This document shows positions 7,792 through 17,681 of a DNA stretch of 64,000 nucleotides, piece by piece. A model generated the notes under the pieces. That model saw only the letters and a program-made list of their open reading frames with translations, had not been told where the DNA came from and made no database searches. Position 1 is the stretch's first letter. Every line of letters starts with the position of its first letter. A program made the translations under genes and the position numbers. The stretch covers positions 1-64,000 of the forward strand of contig CANBSH010000001.1 of NCBI GenBank assembly GCA_947372105.1, written 5' to 3'. This DNA is from Chitinophagaceae bacterium. GTDB lineage: Bacteria > Bacteroidota > Bacteroidia > Chitinophagales > Chitinophagaceae.

Positions 7792-9369
7792 TTATTTGTA
7801 TTGAGGGATAATGCTATTGGCTAATTCTACCATTTGCTTTAATCCATCTTCAGGTAAATTACCTTTTTTGAACTCTGCTAAAACGTTAGGTAATTTGTTG
7901 CTCATTTCTAATAAGAAATGTGCTTCAAACTCCTTCACTTTACGTACCGATACTTCTTTCAATAAACCATTGGTACCTAAATAAATGATAGCTACTTGTT
8001 TTTCAACAGAGAACGGAGTGTATTGTGCTTGTTTTAAAATTTCTACGTTTCTAGCACCTTTATCAATTACATTTTTAGTAGCTGGATCCAAATCACCACC
8101 AAACTTAGAAAATGCTTCTAATTCTCGGTATAAAGCCTGGTCTAATTTCAAAGTACCAGATACTTTTTTCATAGATTTAATTTGCGCATTACCACCCACA
8201 CGACTTACAGATATACCTACGTTAATCGCTGGACGAATCCCTGCATTAAACAAGTTACCTTCTAAGAAGATTTGACCATCAGTAATAGAAATTACGTTGG
8301 TTGGAATGTATGCAGAAACGTCACCCGCTTGTGTTTCAATGATAGGCAATGCAGTTAATGATCCTCCTCCTTTTACCAAGTGTTTGATAGAAGCAGGTAA
8401 GTCATTCATATTTTTAGCGACCTCATCATTTGCAATTACTTTTGCAGCACGCTCTAATAAACGACTATGCAAATAGAATACATCACCAGGATATGCTTCA
8501 CGACCTGGAGGACGACGTAATAATAAAGAAACTTCACGATAGGCTACTGCTTGTTTTGACAAATCATCAAATACAATTAATGCAGGACGACCTGTATCAC
8601 GGAAGAATTCACCAATCGCTGCTCCAGCAAATGGTGCGTAGAATTGCAATGGTGCAGGATCTGCAGCAGGTGCAGCTACAATAGTAGTATATGCCATTGC
8701 TCCATTGTCTTCTAAAGTTTTCATCACACCAGCAATGGTAGATGCTTTTTGTCCAATCGCAACATAGATACAATACACTGGCTTCCCAGCATCAAAAAAT
8801 TCTTTTTGATTTATGATAGTATCTACACAAATAGCAGTCTTTCCTGTTTGACGATCACCAATAACCAACTCACGTTGACCACGTCCAATTGGAATCATCG
8901 CATCGATTGCTTTGATACCTGTTTGTAATGGTTCCTTAACTGGCTCACGGAAAATTACCCCTGGTGCTTTACGCTCCAATGGCATTTCATATAAATCACC
9001 TTGAATAGGGCCTTTGCCATCAATAGGTTCCCCTAAAGTATTAATAACACGACCTACTAAACCTTCTCCTACTTTAATAGAAGCGATTTCGCCCGTTCTT
9101 TTTACTTTGTTTCCTTCTTTAATGCTTTTACTATCACCCATCAATACCACACCCACATTGTCTTCTTCCAAGTTTAGAGCAATTGCTTTGGTGCCGTTTT
9201 CAAACTCCACCAACTCACCACTTCTTACTCCATTTAAACCATACACACGGGCAATACCATCACCCACTTGTAATACGGTTCCCACTTCCTCCAAATCAGC
9301 AGCTGCATTGAAATTACTTAGTTGTTGTCTAAGTATCGCTGAAATTTCATCTGGTTTAATGTCCGCCAT
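7792..9369 (-). CDS. atpA: ATP synthase F1 subunit alpha
   Basis: This is the non-catalytic nucleotide-binding subunit of the F1 hexamer. The 525-aa product carries the P-loop GDRQTGKTA (171-179), the [17 protein letters not shown] segment and the alpha signature [17 protein letters not shown]. It is the last gene of atpB-E-F-H-A. In many Bacteroidota atpG follows directly, but here an intrinsic terminator and an unrelated ABC operon follow. The gamma, beta and epsilon genes must therefore be elsewhere. Confidence 0.98.
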   Translation of the reverse strand: MADIKPDEISAILRQQLSNFNAAADLEEVGTVLQVGDGIARVYGLNGVRSGELVEFENGTKAIALNLEEDNVGVVLMGDSKSIKEGNKVKRTGEIASIKVGEGLVGRVINTLGEPIDGKGPIQGDLYEMPLERKAPGVIFREPVKEPLQTGIKAIDAMIPIGRGQRELVIGDRQTGKTAICVDTIINQKEFFDAGKPVYCIYVAIGQKASTIAGVMKTLEDNGAMAYTTIVAAPAADPAPLQFYAPFAGAAIGEFFRDTGRPALIVFDDLSKQAVAYREVSLLLRRPPGREAYPGDVFYLHSRLLERAAKVIANDEVAKNMNDLPASIKHLVKGGGSLTALPIIETQAGDVSAYIPTNVISITDGQIFLEGNLFNAGIRPAINVGISVSRVGGNAQIKSMKKVSGTLKLDQALYRELEAFSKFGGDLDPATKNVIDKGARNVEILKQAQYTPFSVEKQVAIIYLGTNGLLKEVSVRKVKEFEAHFLLEMSNKLPNVLAEFKKGNLPEDGLKQMVELANSIIPQYK

Positions 9370-9397
9370 AAATATATATTTTAATGTATTTTATTTT

Positions 9398-9958
9398 TTA
9401 AATTTTACTGATAAACTCGTTATTCAAAAATTGCTTTTTAATATCTTTTAAATCTCTCAAAACACTTGCGTCTAATAAATTATTATCAAACTCTAGAACA
9501 AATCCACCAATTAAATCGGGATTCGTTTGAGTGGTTAATTCAACAGAACCAAACTCATTAGAAGATTTCACTTTTTGCTCAATTGATTTTTTGATATCAT
9601 CACTTACTTCCACTGCAGTTGTTAATGTGACTTGATGAATCCCTTTTAATGCATTGTATTGTTCAATAAAAGCATTTGCCATTTCTGGTAATTCTCCTTC
9701 TCTCCCTTTCTTCACTAACAAAACATTAAAAGAAGCTGTCAAAACACTTACTTTATCTTTTGTAACTGCGGTAAGAATACTATTTTTTTGATCTGCTTTA
9801 ATGATAGGGCTACGCAATAAATTCACCAATTCAACACTGGCTTTACAAACCGCTTGCACATATTTCATATCTGCATAGACAGTTTCTAATTGACCTTGTT
9901 CAATAGCCAAGTCAAGTAAACTTTTTGCGTATCTGCCTGCTAAACGTGCATTCGACAT
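9398..9958 (-). CDS. atpH: ATP synthase F1 subunit delta
   Basis: Delta links the top of the F1 hexamer to the peripheral stalk. The 186-aa length is normal. It begins MSNARLAGRYAKSLLDLAIEQG, the usual N-terminal helical domain. The C-terminal family motif is present as NPDLIGGFVLEFDNNLLDASV followed by LRDLKDIKKQFL. It lies 10 bp after atpF and 28 bp before atpA in the same operon. Confidence 0.95.
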   Translation of the reverse strand: MSNARLAGRYAKSLLDLAIEQGQLETVYADMKYVQAVCKASVELVNLLRSPIIKADQKNSILTAVTKDKVSVLTASFNVLLVKKGREGELPEMANAFIEQYNALKGIHQVTLTTAVEVSDDIKKSIEQKVKSSNEFGSVELTTQTNPDLIGGFVLEFDNNLLDASVLRDLKDIKKQFLNNEFISKI

Positions 9959-9968
9959 TTTATTCTTT

Positions 9969-10487
9969 TTAATTTAACTTAACTCCGTCCGCTAATTCTT
10001 TAATATACTTTTCTTGATCCGCCTTATTGGACAACTCTCTTCTTAATACTTTTTCTGCCACTTCCACTACTAAACTTCCCACTTGATTTTTAACTTCAGT
10101 GATAGCTGCATTTTTTTGCTGTGTGATAGCCGCTTGTGCATCAGCAACAATTCTGTCGTATTCAGATTTTGCTTTATCCTTAGCTTCCGCTACCATTTTT
10201 TCAGAAGCTTCTTTTGCTTCCTTAATTAAGGTAGCTCTTTCTTCACGAGCCTTTGCCAACAATGCTTCATTTTCATTTTGCATAGCTGCAATTTCAGCTT
10301 TCATTTTGTCTGCTTTTTTCAAAGCATCTTCAATCCCACTTTCGCGATCGTGAATGGCTTTTAAAATGGGCTTCCAAGCAAATTTTCCCAATACGATTAA
10401 TAATACCAAAAAGGCAATGGTATTCCAAAATACCAAACCAATATCGGGAAGTACTAAAGGGTTTATTTCTAAAAACATATTATTCAA
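9969..10487 (-). CDS. atpF: ATP synthase F0 subunit b
   Basis: Subunit b forms the peripheral stalk. The 172-aa protein has one N-terminal membrane helix (about 12-35, LPDIGLVFWNTIAFLVLLIVLG). A long charged coiled coil, rich in Ala, Lys and Glu, follows (about 45-150). Delta (atpH) follows 10 bp downstream. An 86-bp gap with a strong hairpin separates it from atpE, unlike the tight spacing elsewhere in the operon. Confidence 0.95.
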   Translation of the reverse strand: MNNMFLEINPLVLPDIGLVFWNTIAFLVLLIVLGKFAWKPILKAIHDRESGIEDALKKADKMKAEIAAMQNENEALLAKAREERATLIKEAKEASEKMVAEAKDKAKSEYDRIVADAQAAITQQKNAAITEVKNQVGSLVVEVAEKVLRRELSNKADQEKYIKELADGVKLN

Positions 10488-10516
10488 ATTATCTTTTATA
10501 AATCATTTCATTAAAA

Positions 10517-10552
10517 ATTATAGGCCCTTCGCCCTGTGCTAGGGCCTATAAT
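10517..10552 (-). promoter_or_regulatory. 12-bp stem-loop between atpE and atpF
   Basis: A perfect 12-bp inverted repeat (10517-10528 and 10541-10552) has a 12-nt loop, followed on the minus strand by only four U. It is too U-poor for a full terminator. It could partly terminate or protect the atpE message, raising c-subunit output over b. Confidence 0.6.
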
Positions 10553-10573
10553 CATTTGGAAATCGTTACTTGA

Positions 10574-10804
<231 letters not shown>

Positions 10805-10830
10805 TTATAGAAAAAAAGTTAAAATATTTT

Positions 10831-11949
10831 TTAATGATGTGCTAAATCTTTATGTTCTCCATGTGCATCATGTGCTTCGTGCACATCGTGATGATGCTCT
10901 TCGGTTGCCATTCCAATATACATAGCCGCTAACATGGTGAATATAAAAGCTTGCAAAAATGCAACCAATAATTCAATCATACCAATGAATACTGCAAAAG
11001 GAACTGCAATCGCAGAAGCGAAAACAGTTTTGAATATAAAAATTAAACAAATCAAACTTAATACTAGAATATGCCCTGCAGTAATATTCGCAAACAAACG
11101 AATCATTAATGAAATAGGCTTTGTAAATACCCCAATCAATTCAATAGGAGCTAAAAATAATTTCATACTCCAATGCATGCCAGGCATCCAAAAAATATGC
11201 TCCCAATAACTTTTGTTAGCGCTTAAGTTTACCACTATAAATACGCAAACTGCCAAAGTCATCGTGAAAGCAATATTACCACTCACATTAGCTCCACCAG
11301 GGAAGAAAGGAATTAATCCTAAAAAATTATTGGTCAAGATTAAAAAGAAAATAGTCAATAAGAAAGGCATGTATTTACCCGCTTTTTTAGCGCCTATATT
11401 AGGAACAGCTACTTCATCTCTCACAAACAAAATAATAGGTTCCATAAAAGATTGAAGCCCTTTTGGAGCCGAAGTCACTCCAGTAGTTTTATAAGCAGCA
11501 GCAGAAATTAATAAGACAAACAATAAGATCAAAACAGAAACAAATAAACTTGCTACGTTTTTAGTAATGGAAAGATCCCAAAGTTGTTGGCTGGCTACTT
11601 TATCTAAATTTCCTTGCGCATCTACAATTTTAATTTTGCCTTCAAATAACTTGTAATCAAAATTCCCTTTGTACACAACTGGCTCATGGTGTTCATCTAC
11701 TAATTTTTCGGAAGAAAAAGTTTCAAAGCCTTTGGATGTTTTTAAAATGACAGGTAAGTGCACGGATACATGACCCCACAAATGCCAACTATGATCATCC
11801 TTAATATGTTCCAAAATAGTTTCAGTTACATTAAAACTTCCTTCTTCTTTAGGTGCCGGAGATTCATTGGCAAAAAGAGGAGCTGAAAAAGCCATTGCGA
11901 AAAGGCTGAAAGTCGCTACTAGTATGGATTTAAAAGGGTTACAACGCAT
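10831..11949 (-). CDS. atpB: ATP synthase F0 subunit a
   Basis: Subunit a forms the proton half-channels facing the c ring. At 372 aa it is longer than E. coli AtpB. A signal peptide (about 1-27, ending SAPLFA) precedes a periplasmic domain of about 130 residues, as is usual in Bacteroidota. The membrane part contains MIRLFANITAGH with the essential Arg. The His-rich C-terminus (HHHDVHEAHDAHGEHKDLAHH) is notable and may bind metal or be disordered. It is the first gene of the atp operon, with an exact -7 element 20 nt upstream. Confidence 0.97.
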   Translation of the reverse strand: MRCNPFKSILVATFSLFAMAFSAPLFANESPAPKEEGSFNVTETILEHIKDDHSWHLWGHVSVHLPVILKTSKGFETFSSEKLVDEHHEPVVYKGNFDYKLFEGKIKIVDAQGNLDKVASQQLWDLSITKNVASLFVSVLILLFVLLISAAAYKTTGVTSAPKGLQSFMEPIILFVRDEVAVPNIGAKKAGKYMPFLLTIFFLILTNNFLGLIPFFPGGANVSGNIAFTMTLAVCVFIVVNLSANKSYWEHIFWMPGMHWSMKLFLAPIELIGVFTKPISLMIRLFANITAGHILVLSLICLIFIFKTVFASAIAVPFAVFIGMIELLVAFLQAFIFTMLAAMYIGMATEEHHHDVHEAHDAHGEHKDLAHH

Positions 11950-11969
11950 GTCTATCTCAAAATTTGCGG

Positions 11970-11977
11970 CAAAGATA
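11970..11977 (-). promoter_or_regulatory. Putative atp operon promoter -7 element
   Basis: TATCTTTG on the minus strand matches TAnnTTTG exactly, 20 nt before the atpB ATG. Confidence 0.55.
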
Positions 11978-12087
11978 GGAATAAAGCCGCTTAAAAAGAG
12001 GAATTTTCAAAGGAAACTTTAGCACAAAAAGAGAAAAAATAAAAATTAGTAACTAACTGAAAGTCAATGTCTTGAGAAAGTAATGGA

Positions 12088-13884
12088 TTACTTTTGAGCA
12101 AATTGCATCTCACTTAAAGTAGCATAAGAACCCCCTAATTGCAAGAGCTCCTGGTGAGTACCCATTTCTTTAATTTTTCCTTTCTCCAAAACAATGATTT
12201 TAGAAGCTTTGCGAATGGTAGATAAACGATGTGCAATCACAATTGAAGTTCGCCCTTTTATAAGTGTGTCAATTGCTTTTTCAATTAATTGTTCACTCTC
12301 CGTATCGATAGAACTAGTTGCTTCATCTAAGATTAAAATGGATGGATTGTACAATAATGCTCGAATAAAACTAAGTAATTGTCTTTGCCCCAAACTCAAT
12401 GTGGCTCCTCTTTCCATCACTTGATATTGATACCCCCCTGGTAATTGCATAATAAAATCATGCATATCAATCATCTTTGCTGCAGCCTCTACTTGCTCTA
12501 ATGTAATAGCAGGATTACGTAAAGTGATATTGTCACAAACCGATCCTGAAAATAAAAATACATCTTGTAGTACAACACCAATACCTGCTCTTAATCTATC
12601 TAATGTATAAGATTCAATGGGTTGATTGTCTAATAATATTTGACCACTCTGATACGGATACAAACGATTCAATATACTAATGATAGAACTTTTCCCACTT
12701 CCTGTGTGTCCTACCAATGCAACTGTCTGACCCGCTTCTACCGTAAAGCTTAAATCATCTAATACCCATTGTGGTGGTTGATATCCAAATTGCACTTGTT
12801 TGAATTCAATTTTACCTAGAATGTGTGCAGGAGATAAAGTCCCTTCATTTAAAGTCACATCTTCATTGTCTAAAACTTTAAAAACACGTTCGGCTGCTAC
12901 CATCCCCATTTGCAAGACATTGAATTTATCTGCAATCATTCTTAAGGGTCTAAAAATTTGATTTAAAAATAAAATAAACGCTACTAATAACCCGGCATCT
13001 AAGGTTTGATCTGCTACCCACCAAACTATTAAACCAATGCTTACTGCCAAGACCACTTCTACGACCGGAAAAAAAACAGAATAAGCAAAAATGGCTCTAA
13101 TATTTGCTGCTTTATGTGTTTCATTAATTTGAGTGAATTTTTTCATTTCCTTTTCTTCGGCTGCGAAAGCTTGCACTACCGCCATTCCTGAGATATGCTC
13201 TTGTACAAAACTATTTAAAGCCGCTACTGCATTACGAACTTGAATAAAACTTTTATTCACGCTTTCTTTAAAAAAATAAGTAGCCACCAACATAATAGGA
13301 AAAGGTATCAAACAAATTAGAGTGAGTTGCCAACTAATAAAAAACATAGTCGTTAAAGTCACCACAATAGTAAGTAAATCAGCAATAATAGGAATTAATC
13401 CATCAGAGAAAATGTCATTGATACTTTCAATGTCATTAATGGTTCGAGTCGTTAATGTACCAATAGGCGTTTTATCAAATTGTCGCATTTCCCAATGCAT
13501 GATTTTGTAATACACTTTATCTCTTAAATCACGAATTACTTGCTGCCCTAGCCACGCCATTCCAAAAGTGAAAAGAAATCTACAAAGTGTTTCTATAATA
13601 ATAAAAGCAACTTGAAATAAACTGATTGCCAAAATGAGCTGGATGGCACTCTCAAAAGCATCTTTAGGTAAAAAAAAGTGAACCCAAGAAGGTAAACTCA
13701 CTTGCTTTCCTATAGCTACATTGACAGTGGCTTGAATTAAATAAGGACGTACGGGTGTGAAAAATGCCAACAAAACAGATAAAAAAAGATTGCCCCAGAA
13801 AATGAAACGATAGGGTTGTACAAATGAAAACACCCTTTTTAAGAGGGATATTTTAAAGACGGATTTAGTCGGAGCTGTAGACAT
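12088..13884 (-). CDS. ABC exporter, fused permease and ATPase (MsbA-like)
   Basis: This 598-aa half-transporter should work as a dimer to export lipid, drug or peptide. An N-terminal six-helix domain (about 15-320) is followed by the ATPase: Walker A VGHTGSGKSS (about 390), signature LSLGQRQLLS (a common variant of LSGGQ) and Walker B ILILDEATSSID. I start it at ATG 13884; a TTG three codons upstream lies within the -7 element. The element ends 6 nt before this ATG. It is divergent from the RSH gene, and the substrate is unknown. Confidence 0.92.
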   Translation of the reverse strand: MSTAPTKSVFKISLLKRVFSFVQPYRFIFWGNLFLSVLLAFFTPVRPYLIQATVNVAIGKQVSLPSWVHFFLPKDAFESAIQLILAISLFQVAFIIIETLCRFLFTFGMAWLGQQVIRDLRDKVYYKIMHWEMRQFDKTPIGTLTTRTINDIESINDIFSDGLIPIIADLLTIVVTLTTMFFISWQLTLICLIPFPIMLVATYFFKESVNKSFIQVRNAVAALNSFVQEHISGMAVVQAFAAEEKEMKKFTQINETHKAANIRAIFAYSVFFPVVEVVLAVSIGLIVWWVADQTLDAGLLVAFILFLNQIFRPLRMIADKFNVLQMGMVAAERVFKVLDNEDVTLNEGTLSPAHILGKIEFKQVQFGYQPPQWVLDDLSFTVEAGQTVALVGHTGSGKSSIISILNRLYPYQSGQILLDNQPIESYTLDRLRAGIGVVLQDVFLFSGSVCDNITLRNPAITLEQVEAAAKMIDMHDFIMQLPGGYQYQVMERGATLSLGQRQLLSFIRALLYNPSILILDEATSSIDTESEQLIEKAIDTLIKGRTSIVIAHRLSTIRKASKIIVLEKGKIKEMGTHQELLQLGGSYATLSEMQFAQK

Positions 13885-13890
13885 AAGGTG

Positions 13891-13898
13891 CAAAGTTA
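13891..13898 (-). promoter_or_regulatory. Putative promoter -7 element of the ABC exporter, leaderless spacing
   Basis: TAACTTTG on the minus strand matches TAnnTTTG exactly and ends 6 nt before ATG 13884. It excludes the upstream TTG start. Confidence 0.55.
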
Positions 13899-13955
13899 CA
13901 GTATAAGTGTATTTGATGTAAAAATCCTAGCCCTTTTACGTATTTTCGTTATCAA

Positions 13956-16217
13956 ATGGAGTTATCGGAATCACATATGGACCCTACGGTAGCAGGCACT
14001 TACCAATTAAATGAAGAACAAGAAAAAAAAGAAATTGTTCGACATTATCGTGCCCTTTTGCGCACCATTCGATCTAAACTAAAAAAAGGAGACAAAGAAT
14101 TATTACGTACTGCTTTTGAAATGGCTGCGGAAGCGCACCAAACCATGCGTCGAAAAAGTGGCGAGCCTTATATTTTACATCCTATTGCTGTAGCGATGAT
14201 TTGTGTGGAAGAAATTGGATTAGGCGTTCGAAGTACCATTTGCGCTTTGCTTCATGATACTATTGAAGACACCGACCTCACCTTAGACGATGTTAAAAAT
14301 GAATTTGGAAATGAGATTGCTAAAATTGTAGATGGTCTCACCAAAATTTCGGGAGTGATGGATGCGAATAGTAGTCAGCAAGCCGAAAATTTTAAAAAGA
14401 TTTTACTCACGTTAACCGACGACCCTAGAGTGATCTTAATTAAGTTAGCAGATCGCTTGCACAATATGCGTACGCTGGATTCCATGAAGCAAGAAAAGCA
14501 ATTAAAAATTGCATCGGAAACCATTTGGGTGTATGCCCCCTTGGCTCATCGCATGGGTTTGTATAATATCAAGACAGAGCTGGAAGATTTATCCATGAAA
14601 TATTTGGAGCCTGCTACCTATAAAGAAATTGCTAAAAAATTAGCAGAAACCAAAAGAGAACGTACCAAGTATATCAATGAATTTATTAGACCTTTAAAAG
14701 ATAAATTATCGGAAGGTGATTTTGAGTATGAAATTCATGGACGTCCAAAAAGCATTCACTCTATTTGGAATAAAATAAAAAAGAAAGGAGTCAGCTTTGA
14801 AGAAGTATATGATCTTTTTGCAATTCGGATTATTTTAGATGTTCCCATAGATAAAGAAAAAGAAGCCTGCTGGAAAGTATACTCTTTAATTACAGATGAA
14901 TATCTCCCCTCGCCCGAAAGACTTCGTGATTGGTTGAGCAATCCTAAAAGCAATGGGTATGAAGCCTTGCATACTACTGTGATGGGGCCACAAGGTAAAT
15001 GGGTGGAAGTACAAATACGTTCTAAAAGAATGAATGAAATTGCTGAGAAAGGTTTGGCTGCGCATTTTAAATATAAAGAAGGGACTCAAAATGAAGATCG
15101 TTTTGATAAATGGTTTGTGCAAATAAGAGAAGCCTTAGGCAATCAACAAGAAGAAGGCATCGATTTTTTACAAGATTTTAAAACCTCTTTTTTAGCGGAA
15201 GAAATTTATGTATATACTCCTAAGGGAGAAGTGAAGATGCTACCCACCAATAGTTCTGCTTTAGACTTTGCCTTTTACATACACACCGCCATTGGTTCTA
15301 AATGTATTGGTGCTAAAGTGAATCATAAGCTAGTACCTATCTCCCATAAATTAAGAAGTGGAGATCAAATTGAGATCATTACTAGTAACAAACAAAAACC
15401 CAATGAAGATTGGTTAAATAATGTAGTCACTGCAAAAGCTAAGAATAGTATTAAAGATGCCTTAAGAGAAGAAAAAAAATCAATTGCAGAAGAAGGCAAA
15501 TACACGCTTCAAAGAAAATTAGAAGGAATTGGAGCAGCCTATAGTTCATTCAATATTGATCATTTGGTGAATTACTATAAATTAAATAGTCATCTGGATT
15601 TACACTATTTGATTGCCAAAAAACAACTTGATTTAAAGGAACTCAAATTATTCCAAGTCATTGGAGATAAAATTGAAGCACCGAAACCCATTGTTGTTCC
15701 ACCAGAAATGGTTCCAGGAGATACGAATACTCCAAAACCTGTACCCAAGAAAGAATCTGAACTCATTATTTTTGGAGAATCAAGTGACAGAATCAAATAT
15801 ACTTTGGGGAAATGCTGCAACCCCATTCCGGGAGATGACGTTTTTGGATTTGTTAGTACCGGAAAAGGCTTAATTATACATCGAACCAACTGCCCCAACG
15901 CCACACAGCTGTTAGCTAATTATGGACATAGAGTGGTTAAAACTAAATGGGCTAAAAATAAAGAAATCTCCTTCCTTACTGGGTTAAATATCATTGGAAT
16001 GGATGATGTGGGGGTTGTGAATAAAATTACGACCATTATAAGCGGTGATCTTAAAATTAATATTGCGGCCTTAACGATCGAATCGAAAGATGGTTTATTT
16101 CAGGGGACCATCAAAGTGTATGTACATGACAAGGATGAATTAGAAGTCCTGGTGTCTAAAATTAAAGACTTAGAGGGCATACAACAAGTTAACAGATTTG
16201 ATACCGAAACTGTGTAA
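13956..16217 (+). CDS. Bifunctional (p)ppGpp synthetase/hydrolase (RSH)
   Basis: The 753-aa RelA/SpoT homologue makes and degrades the stringent-response alarmone. The HD hydrolase domain is intact: RKSGEPYILHP, LLHDTIEDTDLT and IKLADRLHNMRTL. The synthetase domain contains GRPKSIHSIWNKIKKKGVSF, whose basic K-I-K-K-K resembles the RxKD motif of bifunctional enzymes rather than the acidic motif of mono-functional RelA. TGS (about 400-465), a zinc-finger-like CCNPIPGDDVFGF region and a C-terminal ACT domain follow. purA lies 78 bp downstream on the same strand; ppGpp inhibits PurA in E. coli. Confidence 0.96.
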   Translation: MELSESHMDPTVAGTYQLNEEQEKKEIVRHYRALLRTIRSKLKKGDKELLRTAFEMAAEAHQTMRRKSGEPYILHPIAVAMICVEEIGLGVRSTICALLHDTIEDTDLTLDDVKNEFGNEIAKIVDGLTKISGVMDANSSQQAENFKKILLTLTDDPRVILIKLADRLHNMRTLDSMKQEKQLKIASETIWVYAPLAHRMGLYNIKTELEDLSMKYLEPATYKEIAKKLAETKRERTKYINEFIRPLKDKLSEGDFEYEIHGRPKSIHSIWNKIKKKGVSFEEVYDLFAIRIILDVPIDKEKEACWKVYSLITDEYLPSPERLRDWLSNPKSNGYEALHTTVMGPQGKWVEVQIRSKRMNEIAEKGLAAHFKYKEGTQNEDRFDKWFVQIREALGNQQEEGIDFLQDFKTSFLAEEIYVYTPKGEVKMLPTNSSALDFAFYIHTAIGSKCIGAKVNHKLVPISHKLRSGDQIEIITSNKQKPNEDWLNNVVTAKAKNSIKDALREEKKSIAEEGKYTLQRKLEGIGAAYSSFNIDHLVNYYKLNSHLDLHYLIAKKQLDLKELKLFQVIGDKIEAPKPIVVPPEMVPGDTNTPKPVPKKESELIIFGESSDRIKYTLGKCCNPIPGDDVFGFVSTGKGLIIHRTNCPNATQLLANYGHRVVKTKWAKNKEISFLTGLNIIGMDDVGVVNKITTIISGDLKINIAALTIESKDGLFQGTIKVYVHDKDELEVLVSKIKDLEGIQQVNRFDTETV

Positions 16218-16268
16218 AACTTAATACTTTTAGTGGAGGTTTAAATAGGTAATAAACTATCCAATACT

Positions 16269-16276
16269 TATTTTTG
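16269..16276 (+). promoter_or_regulatory. Putative purA promoter -7 element
   Basis: TATTTTTG matches TAnnTTTG exactly, 19 nt before the purA ATG. It suggests purA is expressed separately from the RSH gene. Confidence 0.55.
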
Positions 16277-16295
16277 CTATCTCAAATACAAAATC

Positions 16296-17558
16296 ATGGT
16301 AGACGTAATATTAGGACTTCAATGGGGTGACGAAGGAAAAGGAAAAATTGTTGATTATTTCGCCCCACAATACGATGTGATTGCGAGGTTCCAAGGAGGC
16401 CCTAATGCGGGGCATACCTTATATGTGAACGGAACTAAAATGGTATTACATCAAATTCCTTCGGGCATTTTTCATCAAGATAAAATTAATATCATCGGCA
16501 ATGGAGTAGTATTAGATCCAGTGACATTAAAAAAAGAATGTGATGCAGTAGCTGCGATGGGGGTAGATGTGAAAAAGAACTTATTCATTTCAGAACGCAC
16601 TAATATTATTATCCCATCACACCGCGCCTTAGACAAGGCTTCTGAATTATCTAAAGGAGAAAGTAAAATTGGATCCACCCTCAAAGGAATTGGGCCTGCA
16701 TATATGGATAAGACAGGGCGCAACGCTATAAGAGTGGGCGACTTGCTTCATAAAAATTTTATTAGTAAATACATTGCGCTTCGCATGAAGCACCAAAAAA
16801 TATTAGATAGTTTTAATTTCAATGAAGACATCAGTGAAATGGAAACCGAATTTTTTGAATGTCTTGAGTTTTTGAAAACGCTGAACATTATTAATTGCGA
16901 ATATTTTATTAATGAGCAAATATCTAAAGGGAAAAAAGTATTAGCAGAAGGCGCCCAAGGATCCATGTTAGATATCGATTTTGGAACCTTCCCTTTTGTA
17001 ACTTCCTCTAACACCATTTCCGCGGGAGTATGTACCGGCTTAGGTATTTCTCCTAAATTAATTGGCGAAGTGTATGGCATTTCTAAAGCTTATTGCACAC
17101 GCGTAGGTGGTGGACCCTTCCCTACCGAACTGCATGATGAAAAAGGGGAAGAATTAAGAAAAATTGGAAGTGAGTTTGGGGCTACCACAGGTCGCCCACG
17201 CAGATGTGGCTGGATTGACTTAGTCGCATTAAAGTTTGCCTGCATGATTAATGGTGTAACACAAATTATCATGACCAAGGCTGATATCTTGGATTCTTTC
17301 AAAGAATTAGAGTTAGGAATCGCTTATGAAATGGAAGGCAAGCAAATAGAATATGTTCCTTTCCAAATAGTAGGCACCCCAGTCACTCCCATATGGAAAA
17401 AGATGGCAGGCTGGAATGTTGATTCCACCAAAATGAAAAACCTGAGCGAGTTGCCCGATACCATGCAATCATATATAAAATTTATAAATGAATATTTAGG
17501 GGTACCCGTAAAATATGTTTCTAATGGCCCTGGCCGAGATCAAATCATACATTTATAA
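16296..17558 (+). CDS. purA: Adenylosuccinate synthetase
   Basis: PurA joins IMP and aspartate using GTP, the first committed step to AMP. The 420-aa protein starts with the GTP-binding motif GLQWGDEGKGKIVDYF (6-21) and the catalytic Asp and His segments GGPNAGHT and VNGTKMVLHQIPSG. Also present are KGIGPAYMDKTGRN and the IMP-site segment TTGRPRRCGWIDLVAL. It lies directly downstream of the RSH gene with its own -7 element. An A/T-only hairpin with long T runs follows the stop. Confidence 0.97.
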   Translation: MVDVILGLQWGDEGKGKIVDYFAPQYDVIARFQGGPNAGHTLYVNGTKMVLHQIPSGIFHQDKINIIGNGVVLDPVTLKKECDAVAAMGVDVKKNLFISERTNIIIPSHRALDKASELSKGESKIGSTLKGIGPAYMDKTGRNAIRVGDLLHKNFISKYIALRMKHQKILDSFNFNEDISEMETEFFECLEFLKTLNIINCEYFINEQISKGKKVLAEGAQGSMLDIDFGTFPFVTSSNTISAGVCTGLGISPKLIGEVYGISKAYCTRVGGGPFPTELHDEKGEELRKIGSEFGATTGRPRRCGWIDLVALKFACMINGVTQIIMTKADILDSFKELELGIAYEMEGKQIEYVPFQIVGTPVTPIWKKMAGWNVDSTKMKNLSELPDTMQSYIKFINEYLGVPVKYVSNGPGRDQIIHL

Positions 17559-17574
17559 AGTATAGAATAAATAC

Positions 17575-17632
17575 AAAAAATAATCCATTTTAGTCGCATT
17601 ATTTTTTTTAAAAAAAAGACTCATTTTTTTTG
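17575..17632 (+). terminator. Weak A/T-only terminator and T8A8 block after purA
   Basis: A 10-bp AT stem (17575-17584 with 17598-17607) runs into T8. This is followed by A8, GACTCA and another T8. The hairpin could end purA transcription. The A/T tracts, which lie upstream of the next promoter, may also bend DNA or act as an UP-like element. Confidence 0.4.
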
Positions 17633-17665
17633 GTAAATAAAATTTTCAGTTGAAATTTTACAGCG

Positions 17666-17673
17666 TAATTTTG
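17666..17673 (+). promoter_or_regulatory. Putative -7 element of the acidic protein gene, leaderless spacing
   Basis: TAATTTTG matches TAnnTTTG exactly and ends 8 nt before ATG 17682. Confidence 0.55.
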
Positions 17674-17681
17674 AACTACTT

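Noticed and set aside
8430..8684. Open frame opposite atpA, and similar frames at 19743-20138, 10934-11455 and 45655-46055
   Set aside because: Each is antisense to a well-conserved gene, has no promoter or family motifs, and mirrors the codon pattern of the real gene.
12088..13884. Defective ABC signature (LSLGQ)
   Set aside because: LSLGQ is a common functional variant of LSGGQ, and Walker A and B are intact.
13885..13893. TTG start for the ABC exporter
   Set aside because: The TTG is part of the TAnnTTTG element. ATG 13884 is three codons downstream.
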